A stretch of DNA of 52,717 nucleotides from an uncultured Sutterella sp. GTDB lineage: Bacteria > Pseudomonadota > Gammaproteobacteria > Burkholderiales > Burkholderiaceae_F. The stretch covers positions 1-52,717 of the forward strand of contig CABQGK010000015.1 in the NCBI GenBank assembly GCA_902463725.1, written 5' to 3'. Position numbers and translations under genes: made by a program. Positions 41,144-49,891 of the stretch are shown piece by piece. The notes beneath the pieces were generated by a model that was given only the letters and a program-made list of their open reading frames with translations, was not told where the DNA came from and did not search any database. Within the stretch, counting starts at the first letter, position 1; each line of letters opens with the position of its first letter.

Positions 41144-41187
41144 AAAACGGCTGAACGCCTTGTGCAACAAGGGTTACAGCCGTTTTT
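41144..41187. terminator. Terminator after tRNA-Thr, facing prmC
   Basis: AAAACGGCTG (41144-41153) pairs with CAGCCGTTTT (41177-41186), and CCTTGT/ACAAGG (41158-41163, 41167-41172) closes a 3-base loop. TTTTTTT follows on the plus strand; on the minus strand it can also end prmC. Confidence 0.85.
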
Positions 41188-41208
41188 TTCGTATCAGCGC
41201 CTTGCTGA

Positions 41209-42042
41209 TTAATTTGCTTTGCGACCCATGGTGACACGGTCATTGCCGCCATAGTCTTTTACTGTTCGTACCGCAGCAAAGCCCGAAACACGGAAGATGG
41301 ATTCCACCGCAGGCCCCTGGTCATAGCCATGTTCGACGAGAAGCCAGCCCGCTGGCTTCAGATAGTCGAGCGCCTTGCCCACAATTTCCGCAATCGCTGA
41401 AAGCCCATCATCGCCGTCGGTGAGTGCGTTGAGCGGCTCATTGACAAGCGCCTTTAGGTGCTCGTCATCGGGGCGAATATAGGGGGGATTGCTGACAATC
41501 AAATCAAAGGTAGCGTTTTGGGGGACTGCCTCCCACCATGAGCCTTGACGAAAGTCGACGGGATAGCCTAGGCGTTCAGCATTGGCTCGCGCAATGTCGA
41601 GTGCTGCAGAGGAAATGTCGGTAGCGGTCACTTTCGCTCCCTTGAGTTCGGCTGCAAGCGTAATCGCGATGCAGCCGCTACCAGTTCCCAGATCGAGCAC
41701 CGAAGCATTCGGTGTAGCAACAAGTTGCGCTTGTTCAATGAGCACTTCTGTGTCAGGGCGTGGAATGAGCACGTTTTGATCGACTTTGAAGTAGCGACCA
41801 AAGAACTCTTGCTCCCCTGTGAGATAGGGGATGGGCATGCCTTCAAGACGCATGGACACGTAGAGATCAAACTTCACCTGCATCAGCTCTGAGACGCTCT
41901 CATCGTCATGAGCGATGAGATACTCCTTTGAGCGTCCGAGTACGAACGCTAGAAGGATCATGGCTTCGAAGCGGCCAATTTTCGGTGTCGCTTCAGCTAT
42001 CAAGTGGCGGATGGAGTTGCGGTCTGTCTCTGTCATAGTCAT
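41209..42042 (-). CDS. prmC: Release factor glutamine methyltransferase
   Basis: 277 aa SAM-dependent enzyme that methylates the glutamine of the GGQ motif in release factors. The SAM site is LDLGTGSGCIAI and the catalytic NPPY is at 185-188. Its start overlaps the prfA stop by one base (TAATG on the minus strand), so enzyme and substrate are co-translated. A second ATG two codons later is possible. Confidence 0.96.
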   Translation of the reverse strand: MTMTETDRNSIRHLIAEATPKIGRFEAMILLAFVLGRSKEYLIAHDDESVSELMQVKFDLYVSMRLEGMPIPYLTGEQEFFGRYFKVDQNVLIPRPDTEVLIEQAQLVATPNASVLDLGTGSGCIAITLAAELKGAKVTATDISSAALDIARANAERLGYPVDFRQGSWWEAVPQNATFDLIVSNPPYIRPDDEHLKALVNEPLNALTDGDDGLSAIAEIVGKALDYLKPAGWLLVEHGYDQGPAVESIFRVSGFAAVRTVKDYGGNDRVTMGRKAN

Positions 42043-43118
42043 TAGGCAAGTTGAGCCAATTGCTCGGCCTGGTGTTGAGTCATGAGCGCTGTGATGATTT
42101 CGTCAAGATCACCGTCAAGGATCGCATCAAGCTTATAGAGCGTGAGGTTGATACGGTGATCGGTTACACGGCCCTGAGGGAAATTATAAGTTCTGATACG
42201 CTCCGAGCGATCCCCTGAACCGACGAGACTCTTGCGCTCACTGGCTTCTTTGGCCTGTTGTTCCGCGACCCTAGCGGCGTAGATACGCGATGCCAAAATG
42301 GCCATGGCACGTGCTTTGTTTTGTGTTTGACTACGTTCATCCTGGCACTCGACAACTAAGCCTGTTGGCAGGTGCGTGATGCGTACTGCGGAGTCCGTTT
42401 TTTGGATGTGCTGCCCACCAGCACCCGAGGCACGGAACACATCGATACGCAATTCGCTTGGGTCGAGCTGTACTTCTTCGACCTCATCCATTTCAGGAAG
42501 CACAGCGATGGTGCACGCAGAGGTATGAATACGTCCTTGGCTCTCGGTGGCAGGGACGCGCTGCACGCGATGTCCACCCGATTCAAATTTCAGACGAGAA
42601 TAGGCGCCACGCCCCATGATGCGGACGATCACTTCTCTGTATCCACCCAATTCACTTGGGTTGGAGGAAACAATCTCGTTTGACCATCCTTGGCGTTCTG
42701 CAAAACGCAGGTACATCCTCAAGAGGTCTCCCGCAAAGAGCGCACTCTCATCACCGCCCGTGCCTGCGCGGATTTCCAAGAAAATGTTGCGTTCATCATT
42801 GGGATCCTTGGGTATGAGAAGCACTTGTAGGTCGTGCTCAATGGCTTCCAAGCGCTGTTCGGTCGTTTGGATCTCTTCTTGAGCAAAGGCTTTCATGTCT
42901 GGCTCAGCAAGCATCTCTTGAGCAACAACAAGGTCGTCTTCGGCTTGTTTTAGTTCAGTTGCCTTGAGTACGAGCGGTTCAATCTCAGCTCGTTCTTGGG
43001 AGAGAGCTTTAAGGCGGTTCATGTCGTTGGCAACCTCGGGCGAGGCAAGGATGCGGTCGATTTCTTCTAATCGAAGAGCCAGTTGATGAAGTTTGGCTCG
43101 AATGCTTTCGGTAATCAT
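42042..43118 (-). CDS. prfA: Peptide chain release factor 1
   Basis: 358 aa RF1, which reads UAA and UAG. The codon-recognition tripeptide is PAT (189-191) and the catalytic GGQ is at 234-236 within GAGGQHIQKTDSAVRITH. Length and domain order are standard. prmC downstream modifies this GGQ. A terminator separates it from hemA upstream, so prfA probably has its own promoter. Confidence 0.97.
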   Translation of the reverse strand: MITESIRAKLHQLALRLEEIDRILASPEVANDMNRLKALSQERAEIEPLVLKATELKQAEDDLVVAQEMLAEPDMKAFAQEEIQTTEQRLEAIEHDLQVLLIPKDPNDERNIFLEIRAGTGGDESALFAGDLLRMYLRFAERQGWSNEIVSSNPSELGGYREVIVRIMGRGAYSRLKFESGGHRVQRVPATESQGRIHTSACTIAVLPEMDEVEEVQLDPSELRIDVFRASGAGGQHIQKTDSAVRITHLPTGLVVECQDERSQTQNKARAMAILASRIYAARVAEQQAKEASERKSLVGSGDRSERIRTYNFPQGRVTDHRINLTLYKLDAILDGDLDEIITALMTQHQAEQLAQLA

Positions 43119-43161
43119 GTCTGATATTTGCGTTTCGGAACTGAGGCGTTAAGCATAATAG

Positions 43162-43189
43162 AAAAGGGAGAAGCCGTCTGTCTTCTCCC
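43162..43189 (-). terminator. hemA terminator
   Basis: On the minus strand GGGAGAAG (43189-43182) pairs with CTTCTCCC (43173-43166), loop 8, followed by TTTTCTATTAT. Confidence 0.8.
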
Positions 43190-43210
43190 CCATCTAACGA
43201 AAGCTCAATG

Positions 43211-44500
43211 CTAGCGGTCATGACGCCGATAGAAGCGATTAAGCATGCGCTCCATCAGGTCTCGATCATCGCTGCTGAGCCCTTCCGCATTTCTCAGCAG
43301 AATTGTTGGGTCATGGATCAGTTTGTTAGTGAGCCCGCGGGCAAAGGTCTCAAGGACTTCTTGGGGGTCATCGCCATGATGCAGGTGACGCAGGGCACGT
43401 TGTAACTCCACTTCGCAGAGGAAATGTGCGCGGTCACGCAGAGATTGAATCACAGGAACCGTTTCACGCTGGCGTAGCCACGCCTCGAAGTCTCGTACGC
43501 GCAGGTCGATAATGGTCTGCGCTTGAGCTATGGCGGCTTGACGGCTAGCCATCCCTTGGCTAACCACCTTTCCGAGATCGTCGACGGTGTAGACGTAGAC
43601 GTCATCGAGCCGTTCGACCTCGCTCTCAACGTCGCGGGGCACAGCCAAGTCAACGATAAACATCGGACGGTGTTTGCGACGGTTAATGGCGCGCTCAATC
43701 ATTCCTAGCCCGATGATGGGCAGTGAGGATGCGGTGCAGGAAACGATAATGTCAAATTCTGCGATGCGCTCTGGGAGCTCGGCGAGGCGAATGGCTTCGG
43801 CATGTACGGTGCGTGCTAGCGTTTGGCCACGCTCTAGCGTACGGTTTGCAATCGTGATGGACTTGGGTTGCTGCGCGGCAAAGTGCGCAGCGCAGAGCTC
43901 AATCATTTCTCCAGCGCCTACGAAGAGGACGCGCTCGTTACGCAGATCCCCGAAAAGGCGGAGCGCGAGTCGCACCGCAGCTGCTGCGAGACTGATCGAA
44001 TTGGCGCCAATCGCGGTCGCGGTACGTACCTCTTTGGCGACCGTAAATGTTGATTGGAATAGGTGGTTGAGCATGATACCCAAGCCTTTAGCTTGTTTGG
44101 CCGCACGCTCGGCATCCTTCATCTGTCCAACAATTTGTGTCTCGCCGAGCACCATGCTGTCGAGACCAGAGGCGACTCGGAAAGTATGATGCGCGGCTTG
44201 CTCCTGCTCAAAGCGGTAGATGTGCGGTTCGAGTTCAGAGCGGGAGACGTTTTTGCGTTCACAGATGAAATCGAGAATGCTTTCCGTAGCAGCAGAGGGA
44301 TTCTCTACCGCGCAGTAGATCTCTGTACGGTTGCAGGTCGAGAGTATGGCAGCTTCAGAGAGGCCACCAGCCGACTGGCTAGAAAAGCGTTCCCGAAGGT
44401 GGGCGATCGTCTCCTCGATCTCCGTAGGACCAAATGCCACGCGTTCACGGACGGACACGGGGGCTGTAGTATGGTTGAGGCCTAAAGCAAGCAGTTGCAT
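43211..44500 (-). CDS. hemA: Glutamyl-tRNA reductase
   Basis: 429 aa; reduces glutamyl-tRNA to glutamate-1-semialdehyde, the entry to haem synthesis. The catalytic cysteine is C56 in ILSTCNRTEIY; the NADPH-binding segment VGAGEMIEL is near residue 185. The start at 44500 (MQLLALGLNH) gives the normal length; 24 more codons upstream in frame are not family sequence. Together with hemB this gives two haem genes in the window. Confidence 0.95.
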   Translation of the reverse strand: MQLLALGLNHTTAPVSVRERVAFGPTEIEETIAHLRERFSSQSAGGLSEAAILSTCNRTEIYCAVENPSAATESILDFICERKNVSRSELEPHIYRFEQEQAAHHTFRVASGLDSMVLGETQIVGQMKDAERAAKQAKGLGIMLNHLFQSTFTVAKEVRTATAIGANSISLAAAAVRLALRLFGDLRNERVLFVGAGEMIELCAAHFAAQQPKSITIANRTLERGQTLARTVHAEAIRLAELPERIAEFDIIVSCTASSLPIIGLGMIERAINRRKHRPMFIVDLAVPRDVESEVERLDDVYVYTVDDLGKVVSQGMASRQAAIAQAQTIIDLRVRDFEAWLRQRETVPVIQSLRDRAHFLCEVELQRALRHLHHGDDPQEVLETFARGLTNKLIHDPTILLRNAEGLSSDDRDLMERMLNRFYRRHDR

Positions 44501-44689
44501 CGCAGTAACCGGATAAAGATGGACAGGGGTTCCCAAAACAATGACAGGAGGAACATAGTGGATTATAGGCATGTAAGGTTTTGTAATTCTTAAGATTTTC
44601 TTTGAAAACCGTCGCTTTGGGCTGAAAACGGGTTATCGTTTGCCCTGATATTCGGCAAAATACCGCCACGCTATTGAAGGAGTATTGAT

Positions 44690-45397
44690 GTGAGAAACGA
44701 GAAGGCCATCGTGCTTTTTTCGGGTGGACAGGATTCGAGCACGTGTTTAGCGTGGGCACTCGAAAACTTCCGTGAAGTAGAAACCGTGGGTTTTGACTAT
44801 GGCCAGCGCCATGAAGTGGAAATGCAGTGTCGCACGCGCGTTCGAGCGCTGGTGGGTGCACTCAAGCCTGAATGGTCGGCAAAACTAGGCATGGATCATC
44901 GGCTAGATATGGGGTTGCTGGGGCAGATCAGTGACTGTGCACTTACGAAAGAAAAGGCGATCGCCTTCGAGAAAAATGGTGTGCCGAACACGTTTGTGCC
45001 TGCTCGCAACTTGCTCTTCTTTACTTTTGGGGCAGCGCTCGCCTATCGGCGTGACGCCTCAGTGCTCGTCGGCGGCATGTGCGAGACGGATTATTCAGGC
45101 TACGCAGACTGCCGTGACAATACGCTCAAAAGTCTGCAGGTCTCACTCTCACTAGGGTTGGATACGAGACTAGTCATTGAAACTCCGCTCATGTGGCTGA
45201 CAAAAGCGCAAACATGGGAACTTGCACAAGCGCTTGGTGGGGCTGCGCTCGTTGATATCATCCGGCGTGAGTCGCATACCTGCTATATGGGCGACCATGA
45301 CCATTGGCATGAGTGGGGGTATGGGTGCGGGGAGTGCCCAGCCTGTCGTCTACGTGAAGAGGGCTGGCTGCGGTACGTTGCACAAGCAGGGCAATAG
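44690..45397 (+). CDS. queC: 7-cyano-7-deazaguanine synthase
   Basis: 235 aa; makes preQ0 from carboxy-deazaguanine, ammonia and ATP for queuosine in tRNA. The PP-loop is FSGGQDSSTC (10-19) and the zinc cysteines are C198, C213, C216 and C219 (YGCGECPAC). The start is GTG at 44690 with GAAGGAG 7 bases before. No preQ1 riboswitch pattern is evident in the 189 bases upstream. Divergent from hemA. Confidence 0.95.
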   Translation: MRNEKAIVLFSGGQDSSTCLAWALENFREVETVGFDYGQRHEVEMQCRTRVRALVGALKPEWSAKLGMDHRLDMGLLGQISDCALTKEKAIAFEKNGVPNTFVPARNLLFFTFGAALAYRRDASVLVGGMCETDYSGYADCRDNTLKSLQVSLSLGLDTRLVIETPLMWLTKAQTWELAQALGGAALVDIIRRESHTCYMGDHDHWHEWGYGCGECPACRLREEGWLRYVAQAGQ

Positions 45398-45417
45398 TGC
45401 TGGCACTTCATAGAGAG

Positions 45418-45450
45418 AGCGTGCTCTTAGCGATTAGGAGCATGCTTTCC
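45418..45450 (+). terminator. queC terminator
   Basis: AGCGTGCTC (45418-45426) pairs with GAGCATGCT (45438-45446), 9 bp with one G-T, followed by TTCCCC. The T run is short. Confidence 0.55.
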
Positions 45451-45464
45451 CCGTTTGGATGGGC

Positions 45465-45492
45465 AAAAAAATAAGCCGCATTACTGCGACTT
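45465..45492 (-). terminator. Terminator of the tRNA-Phe pair
   Basis: On the minus strand AAG-CGCA pairs with TGCG-CTT (45492-45473, one mismatch, 4-base loop), followed by a run of seven T (45471-45465). Confidence 0.75.
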
Positions 45493-45500
45493 CTCAAACA

Positions 45501-45576
45501 TGGTGGCTAGGGACGGAATCGAACCGCCGACACGCGGATTTTCAATCCGCTGCTCTACCAACTGAGCTACCTAGCC
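45501..45576 (-). tRNA. tRNA-Phe (anticodon GAA), copy 2
   Basis: 76 bases with encoded CCA. Acceptor GGCTAGG/CCTAGCC, D-stem GCTC/GAGC, anticodon stem GCGGA/TCCGC with loop TTGAAAA, T-stem GGCGG/CCGTC with one G-T pair. Identical to the copy 39 bases upstream on the same strand. Confidence 0.96.
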
Positions 45577-45615
45577 CCCTTCACAAGAGACTCTTATGAG
45601 CTCTTGAGCTGTTGC

Positions 45616-45691
45616 TGGTGGCTAGGGACGGAATCGAACCGCCGACACGCGGATTTTCAATCCGCTGCTCTACCAACTGAGCTACCTAGCC
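45616..45691 (-). tRNA. tRNA-Phe (anticodon GAA), copy 1
   Basis: First of two identical tRNA-Phe genes on the minus strand. All stems pair as in the other copy. The pair shares one promoter upstream and one terminator downstream, so it is a small tandem operon that raises tRNA-Phe dosage. Confidence 0.96.
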
Positions 45692-45708
45692 AAAAGCATA
45701 GAGGGCAA

Positions 45709-45737
45709 ATTCTAGTGGACAATCGCCCCAAATGCAA
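45709..45737 (-). promoter_or_regulatory. Candidate promoter of the tRNA-Phe pair
   Basis: On the minus strand TTGCAT (45737-45732) and TAGAAT (45714-45709) are 17 bases apart, about 18 bases before the first tRNA. A second, weaker pair, TTGTCC and TATGCT (16 apart), overlaps it. Confidence 0.6.
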
Positions 45738-45880
45738 GAATGGCAGGCTAGAAATGAACCGATCATACCAAAAATGCGGGATTTCTTCGGTAGACAACGC
45801 GTCAAAAACTTGAAAGAGAAAGAAAAAAAACTGAGTTGAAAGTCGCTTCTGTGTACACTTTCCCGTATTAATTTCAGCGG

Positions 45881-45892
45881 ACCTCTAGAGGT
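45881..45892 (+). promoter_or_regulatory. Palindrome over the dsbC ribosome-binding site
   Basis: ACCTCTAGAGGT is a perfect 12-base palindrome whose right half carries AGAGG, 8 bases before the dsbC ATG. A weak promoter (CTGAGT-17-TACACT, about 45832-45860) lies just upstream. Confidence 0.45.
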
Positions 45893-45899
45893 TACTACT

Positions 45900-46598
45900 A
45901 TGAGAAAGTCTTCCTTTGTGACAGCTGCGCTACTACTATTAGCGGCGTTAGGCGTGTCTTCCGTACAGGCGAGCCCCGAAGAAGACGCCATTCGTGCAGC
46001 GCTCAAAGCGCAGTTCAACTGGACGGTGGAGAAGATCGAGCCCGCACCCGTTAAAGGCCTTTGGCAGGTATGGGTGCAACGCCGGCTTTTCTATGTCGAT
46101 GCGGATGCTGCACATTTGATTGCAGGGCCTATCATGGATGCTCGCACACGACAGGACCTCTCTGAAGCCAAAGAGAGTGAGTGGCGTTGGGAGAGTTTCC
46201 CGAGACGCGATGCGCTCAAACAAGTTTGGGGCAAGGGTGAACGGGAAGTGGTCGTTTTCTCTGATGCGAACTGTACCTATTGCGCTCAAATGGATAAGCT
46301 TTTTGAGAAAGTTGGTAACCTTACGGTGTACACATTTGTGACGCCGATGCTACGCGGTAAGGTCAACAACAGTGAGGTGATCTGCTCGGCGGATCCAGCG
46401 AAAACTTGGCATGCTTGGATGACAGCGCGAGCCTCATTGCCAGATGTGCCAAAAGGCTGTGACGATTCGGTACTCGATAGAAACCTCTCACTCGCGGGTG
46501 ATCTGGGAATCAATAGTGCACCCACGATGTACTTTAAGTCGGGGGCTATGGTGCGCGGCGCCATCCCAGAGGATGTGCTAGAGCGGCACTTACGCTAG
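45900..46598 (+). CDS. dsbC: Periplasmic disulfide isomerase DsbC
   Basis: 232 aa with a signal peptide (cleavage near residue 24, VQAS). An N-terminal dimerisation domain precedes the thioredoxin domain. The active site is C125-T-Y-C128 (E. coli has CGYC), a second cysteine pair C162/C187 matches the structural disulfide of DsbC, and the cis-proline is P208 (SAPTM). It reshuffles wrong disulfides in the periplasm. The ribosome-binding site AGAGG lies inside a 12-base palindrome. The reducing partner DsbD is not in the window. Confidence 0.92.
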   Translation: MRKSSFVTAALLLLAALGVSSVQASPEEDAIRAALKAQFNWTVEKIEPAPVKGLWQVWVQRRLFYVDADAAHLIAGPIMDARTRQDLSEAKESEWRWESFPRRDALKQVWGKGEREVVVFSDANCTYCAQMDKLFEKVGNLTVYTFVTPMLRGKVNNSEVICSADPAKTWHAWMTARASLPDVPKGCDDSVLDRNLSLAGDLGINSAPTMYFKSGAMVRGAIPEDVLERHLR

Positions 46599-46609
46599 GC
46601 GCAGTTAAC

Positions 46610-46644
46610 GAAAGGCGTTGCGATTTTGTCCCAACGCCTTTCTC
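46610..46644. terminator. Bidirectional terminator dsbC/mltA
   Basis: GAAAGGCGTTG (46610-46620) and CAACGCCTTTC (46632-46642) form a perfect 11-bp stem with an 11-base loop between convergent genes. Confidence 0.8.
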
Positions 46645-46689
46645 TTAGGGCACCAGCTTAGACCTGCACGAGCTCTTTGTGGCGCATTG

Positions 46690-47874
46690 TTAGTGCGAAA
46701 GCATGGCTTGCGGCTGCATACCGTTGGGCACGAGTACCCAAGCGCGAGCACGGCTCTTCTGTCGGCCGGCCTGCCGCCCCGCCTCATCACCAAAACCCCA
46801 AAAGTAGTCAAAGCGAATGGGACCGCGGATAGCGCCGCCTGTATCTTGGGCGATAACGGGGCGCGTGAGCTTCAGTGCAGGGGATGATTGGCTTGCATCT
46901 ACTAAGAACACCGTGCCAAGTTTCCAATAGGACCGATCCACGGCCACGCTTGCCTGTGGGGTGAGGGGCACGCCTTGAGCGCCCGTAGGCCCGAGACTTG
47001 TATCACCTGGCTTTTCTTGGAAGAAGACGTAGCTTGGGTTTTTGGCGAGTAGAGCTTTGACGCGGGATGGGTTGCGGCGTGCCCATGCTTGGATGCCTTG
47101 CATGGACGCTTCACTGGCCTTGAGTTCCCCGCTCTGAATTAGCACGTTGCCGATACTACGGTACTGATGCCCGTTTTGGTCTGCGTAGCCAACCCTTACC
47201 ATTGATCCATCGGGCAGTCGGATGCGCCCAGAGCCCTGAATCTGTAGGAAGAAGAGCTCAATCTCATCATCGACCCAAACAATGGCTTTGCGCGTGAGAT
47301 CGTTGCGGGCATCGATTTGGGCGCGCGTATCGTACGGAACGAGCTTGTTGCCAACGAGTTTGCCGCGCAAACGTAATCCACGCAATTGCGGGTAAAGGCT
47401 AGCAAGATCGACCGTGATCAGGTCATCGGGCACACCATAGAGCGGATATTGGTAGGTGCCACCACAATGGCGTGAGCCACGTAGAAGCGGTTCGTAGTAG
47501 CCAGTCATGAGACCAGTTTCATTGGTGCCACTTGTGCCGTTAGCGATCACTTGCCAGGGCGTGAAGTGCTGCCGGAAAAAGACCTCTGCTGAGCTAGGTG
47601 CTGCGCTTGTTGCAGTTTGGCAGACCTGAGCCCAGTCGTTCTGCATTCGCATGGAGAGGCAACTTTGCTGTAAAGCGGAAAGTGCACTTTGCCAGCTACC
47701 TGGCTGCGCCGCAGGTACGCCATTCCAAGTGCTAGCCTCAAAGTGAACGGAAGAATGCTCTGAGGGTGTGGGCGTGACTGGGGTTTCGGTTTCTGGCACC
47801 GTACTACAGGCACAGAGGGCGAGGACTCCCGTGAGCGTAAGGGATGTTCGCAGGGAAGGTAGATTCCCGAGCAT
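46690..47874 (-). CDS. mltA: Membrane-bound lytic transglycosylase A
   Basis: 394 aa outer-membrane lipoprotein (lipobox LCAC, C23) that cleaves peptidoglycan to 1,6-anhydro products. The MltA core (GLMTGYYEPLLRGSR, IVWVDDEIELFFLQIQGSGRI) is followed by the 3D domain (VFLVDASQSSPALKLTRPVIAQDTGGAI-type segment with the conserved aspartates). The ATG at 47874 has GGAG 7 bases upstream; a TTG four codons earlier is less likely. Confidence 0.93.
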   Translation of the reverse strand: MLGNLPSLRTSLTLTGVLALCACSTVPETETPVTPTPSEHSSVHFEASTWNGVPAAQPGSWQSALSALQQSCLSMRMQNDWAQVCQTATSAAPSSAEVFFRQHFTPWQVIANGTSGTNETGLMTGYYEPLLRGSRHCGGTYQYPLYGVPDDLITVDLASLYPQLRGLRLRGKLVGNKLVPYDTRAQIDARNDLTRKAIVWVDDEIELFFLQIQGSGRIRLPDGSMVRVGYADQNGHQYRSIGNVLIQSGELKASEASMQGIQAWARRNPSRVKALLAKNPSYVFFQEKPGDTSLGPTGAQGVPLTPQASVAVDRSYWKLGTVFLVDASQSSPALKLTRPVIAQDTGGAIRGPIRFDYFWGFGDEAGRQAGRQKSRARAWVLVPNGMQPQAMLSH

Positions 47875-48053
47875 GTGACTCTCCAAATGCGTTGGCGTAA
47901 TTTGTGTCGTATTTTAGTCGAGCGCTCCTGAGCTAGCGCGTCTTTCAGACGATTTGAAAAGATTCTTCTAGGCTGCAGTGCGACCACGGAGCGCTGTGAG
48001 CTAATACAATAGGACGGCCAAATTTTTACTCTTGGACGAAGGAAATTCCGATT

Positions 48054-48746
48054 ATGCGAACCTGTACCATCGCTCCCTCAATTTTGTCGGCAGACTTTGC
48101 CAATCTTGGTCAAGAGGTGACAGATGTCATCACGGCTGGCGCTGACTGGATTCATTTTGATGTGATGGACAATCACTATGTGCCGAATTTGACGATTGGG
48201 CCTGGTGTGCTCAAAGCCATTCGTCCGTATTCCAGAAAGCCGATTGATGTGCATCTGATGGTGGAGCCCGTCGATGAGATTATTCCGCTCTTTGCTGAAG
48301 CGGGGGCGGATATTGTGACGTTCCACTGCGAGGCCTCTCGCCACATTGACCGTACACTGCAACTCATTCGTAACCATAAGATGAAGGCAGGGCTAGTGTT
48401 TAACCCTGCTACCCCCATTTCGTACTTAGACTATGAACTGGATCGACTGGATCTCGTGCTATTGATGAGTGTGAATCCTGGGTTTGGCGGGCAGAGCTTC
48501 ATCGAGAGTTCGCTAGAAAAAATTGCGCGAGTAAAAGAAAAGCTCGATGCCTATGAGGCAGAGACGGGGCGACATATTGCGCTTGAGGTCGATGGTGGCA
48601 TCAAGGTCGAAAACATTGCTCGAGTCGCTAAAGCGGGTGCCGATACATTTGTTGCGGGTTCAGCTATTTTTGGCGCGCGTTGTAGTTGCGGCTACGCTGA
48701 TGTGATTGAGCAGATGCGTGCTGCGGTGGCGGCTTTGGGAGACTAA
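48054..48746 (+). CDS. rpe: Ribulose-phosphate 3-epimerase
   Basis: 230 aa TIM barrel; interconverts ribulose-5-phosphate and xylulose-5-phosphate. The metal-binding motifs IAPSILSADFANLG, HFDVMDNHYVPN and DVHLMV are present, and the phosphate loop LLMSVNPGFGGQSFI. The next gene starts within 3 bases of its stop, so rpe and gph are one operon, as in many proteobacteria. Confidence 0.96.
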   Translation: MRTCTIAPSILSADFANLGQEVTDVITAGADWIHFDVMDNHYVPNLTIGPGVLKAIRPYSRKPIDVHLMVEPVDEIIPLFAEAGADIVTFHCEASRHIDRTLQLIRNHKMKAGLVFNPATPISYLDYELDRLDLVLLMSVNPGFGGQSFIESSLEKIARVKEKLDAYEAETGRHIALEVDGGIKVENIARVAKAGADTFVAGSAIFGARCSCGYADVIEQMRAAVAALGD

Positions 48747-48749
48747 GTG

Positions 48750-49439
48750 ATGGTCGCGGTGAAGGCGGTGCTGTTTGATCTAGACGGCACGCTAGTTGAT
48801 TCGTTGCCTGAGCTCTATGAGGGCGTACGCCGAAGCCTCGAGGAACTTGGCTTTCCTGTTCCAGAGAAGGAAGCCGTACGCGACATGATTGGTCGTGGCG
48901 TCTCGGTTTTGGTCGATCGGTTGCGTTCGCACCTTCAGCTCACCGATGCAGAGCTCACTCATGCGGCACTCTTGTCGCTTTTAGTGAAGCATTGGGCACA
49001 GACAAACGGCAGCTATACAACGTTTTATCCTGGGGTGCTTGATGGGATTGCTGCTCTGCGGGCTGCGGATATACGTGTGGGCCTCGTAACGAACAAATGG
49101 CGTGATCTCACTATGGAGTTTTTGCAAGCCCGAGGCATTCGAGAGCTCTTTGATGTGGTGGTTGCTGGTGACGACTGCCCCCACAATAAACCCGCGCCAG
49201 ACATGCTACTGAAGGCGATAGAGACGCTCAAGGTCGATGCTGCGCAAACCATCATGGTTGGCGATAGTCGCAATGACGCTCTCGCGGCACGGGCTGCAGG
49301 TATCCGCGTTGCGCTCGTGGAGACGGGGTATAACGAAGGGGAGGCGATCGCGCTTTGGGCTCGCGAGGCGGGTTTCAACCGTTGCCTACCTAGCGCGAAG
49401 AAGGTGTGTGATCTAGTGCTCGCCGGTCAATTTCAATAA
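48750..49439 (+). CDS. gph: Phosphoglycolate phosphatase
   Basis: 229 aa HAD hydrolase. The nucleophile aspartate is D10 and the acid/base D12 in VLFDLDGTLVDS; motif II is LVTNK, motif III K in HNKPAPD, motif IV VGDSRND. It clears 2-phosphoglycolate, a by-product of DNA repair; linkage to rpe supports Gph over other HAD enzymes. Start could also be GTG at 48747. Confidence 0.9.
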   Translation: MVAVKAVLFDLDGTLVDSLPELYEGVRRSLEELGFPVPEKEAVRDMIGRGVSVLVDRLRSHLQLTDAELTHAALLSLLVKHWAQTNGSYTTFYPGVLDGIAALRAADIRVGLVTNKWRDLTMEFLQARGIRELFDVVVAGDDCPHNKPAPDMLLKAIETLKVDAAQTIMVGDSRNDALAARAAGIRVALVETGYNEGEAIALWAREAGFNRCLPSAKKVCDLVLAGQFQ

Positions 49440-49456
49440 CAGCAGAAGGAACGAAA

Positions 49457-49891
49457 GTGCTCAAACGCGTGTTTATTGGCGGTCTATCTGCCGCTTTACT
49501 AGCGTCGGCATCGGTTGTGTTGGCAGCCGATGCAACGGAAGAGGGGTTGGCAGCTTGCTATAAGCAAGCACAAAACTCCCCTGAACGCCTCACGGGCTGC
49601 CTAGAAAAGGAGCTCGACTATGTCAAAAAAGAACATAAGGATGTTGTCGAGCGTATCTATTTGTTAGCTAAGGGTATGGATACGAAGAAGGGCGTCCGTG
49701 GCACGACCGATCAAATTCTGAAGACAAACTCTGCATTTTTGGATTACGTTGAGCGCGAGTGCGCCGTGATGCAACGGATGAACGATGGCGACGCAGTTGA
49801 TAAAAAAAATGATGCCTTGTCTTGCGAGGTGAATCTCTATCGAATGCGTGTCGATATGTTAGAGAATCGTTATTTGTCTGCAGCAAAATGA
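49457..49891 (+). CDS. Exported DUF1311/LprI-like protein
   Basis: 144 aa with a signal peptide (cleavage after about residue 23, VLAAD). Four conserved-looking cysteines remain in the mature part (LAACYKQ, LTGCLEK, VERECAV, ALSCEVN), and the closing pattern C-x6-R-x3-L resembles DUF1311, a family that includes the lysozyme inhibitor LprI. The match is by eye, and function is unknown. GTG start with AAGGAA upstream. Its stop overlaps ung by 4 bases. Confidence 0.6.
   Translation: MLKRVFIGGLSAALLASASVVLAADATEEGLAACYKQAQNSPERLTGCLEKELDYVKKEHKDVVERIYLLAKGMDTKKGVRGTTDQILKTNSAFLDYVERECAVMQRMNDGDAVDKKNDALSCEVNLYRMRVDMLENRYLSAAK

Noticed and set aside
44501..44689. Possible preQ1 riboswitch before queC
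   Set aside because: The expected stem-loop with the A-rich tail and C-rich loop could not be traced, and the AAGGAG site is not embedded in a pseudoknot-like pattern.
45501..45691. Tandem 76-base repeat as a possible CRISPR or mobile repeat
   Set aside because: The two units are complete, correctly folding tRNA-Phe genes.
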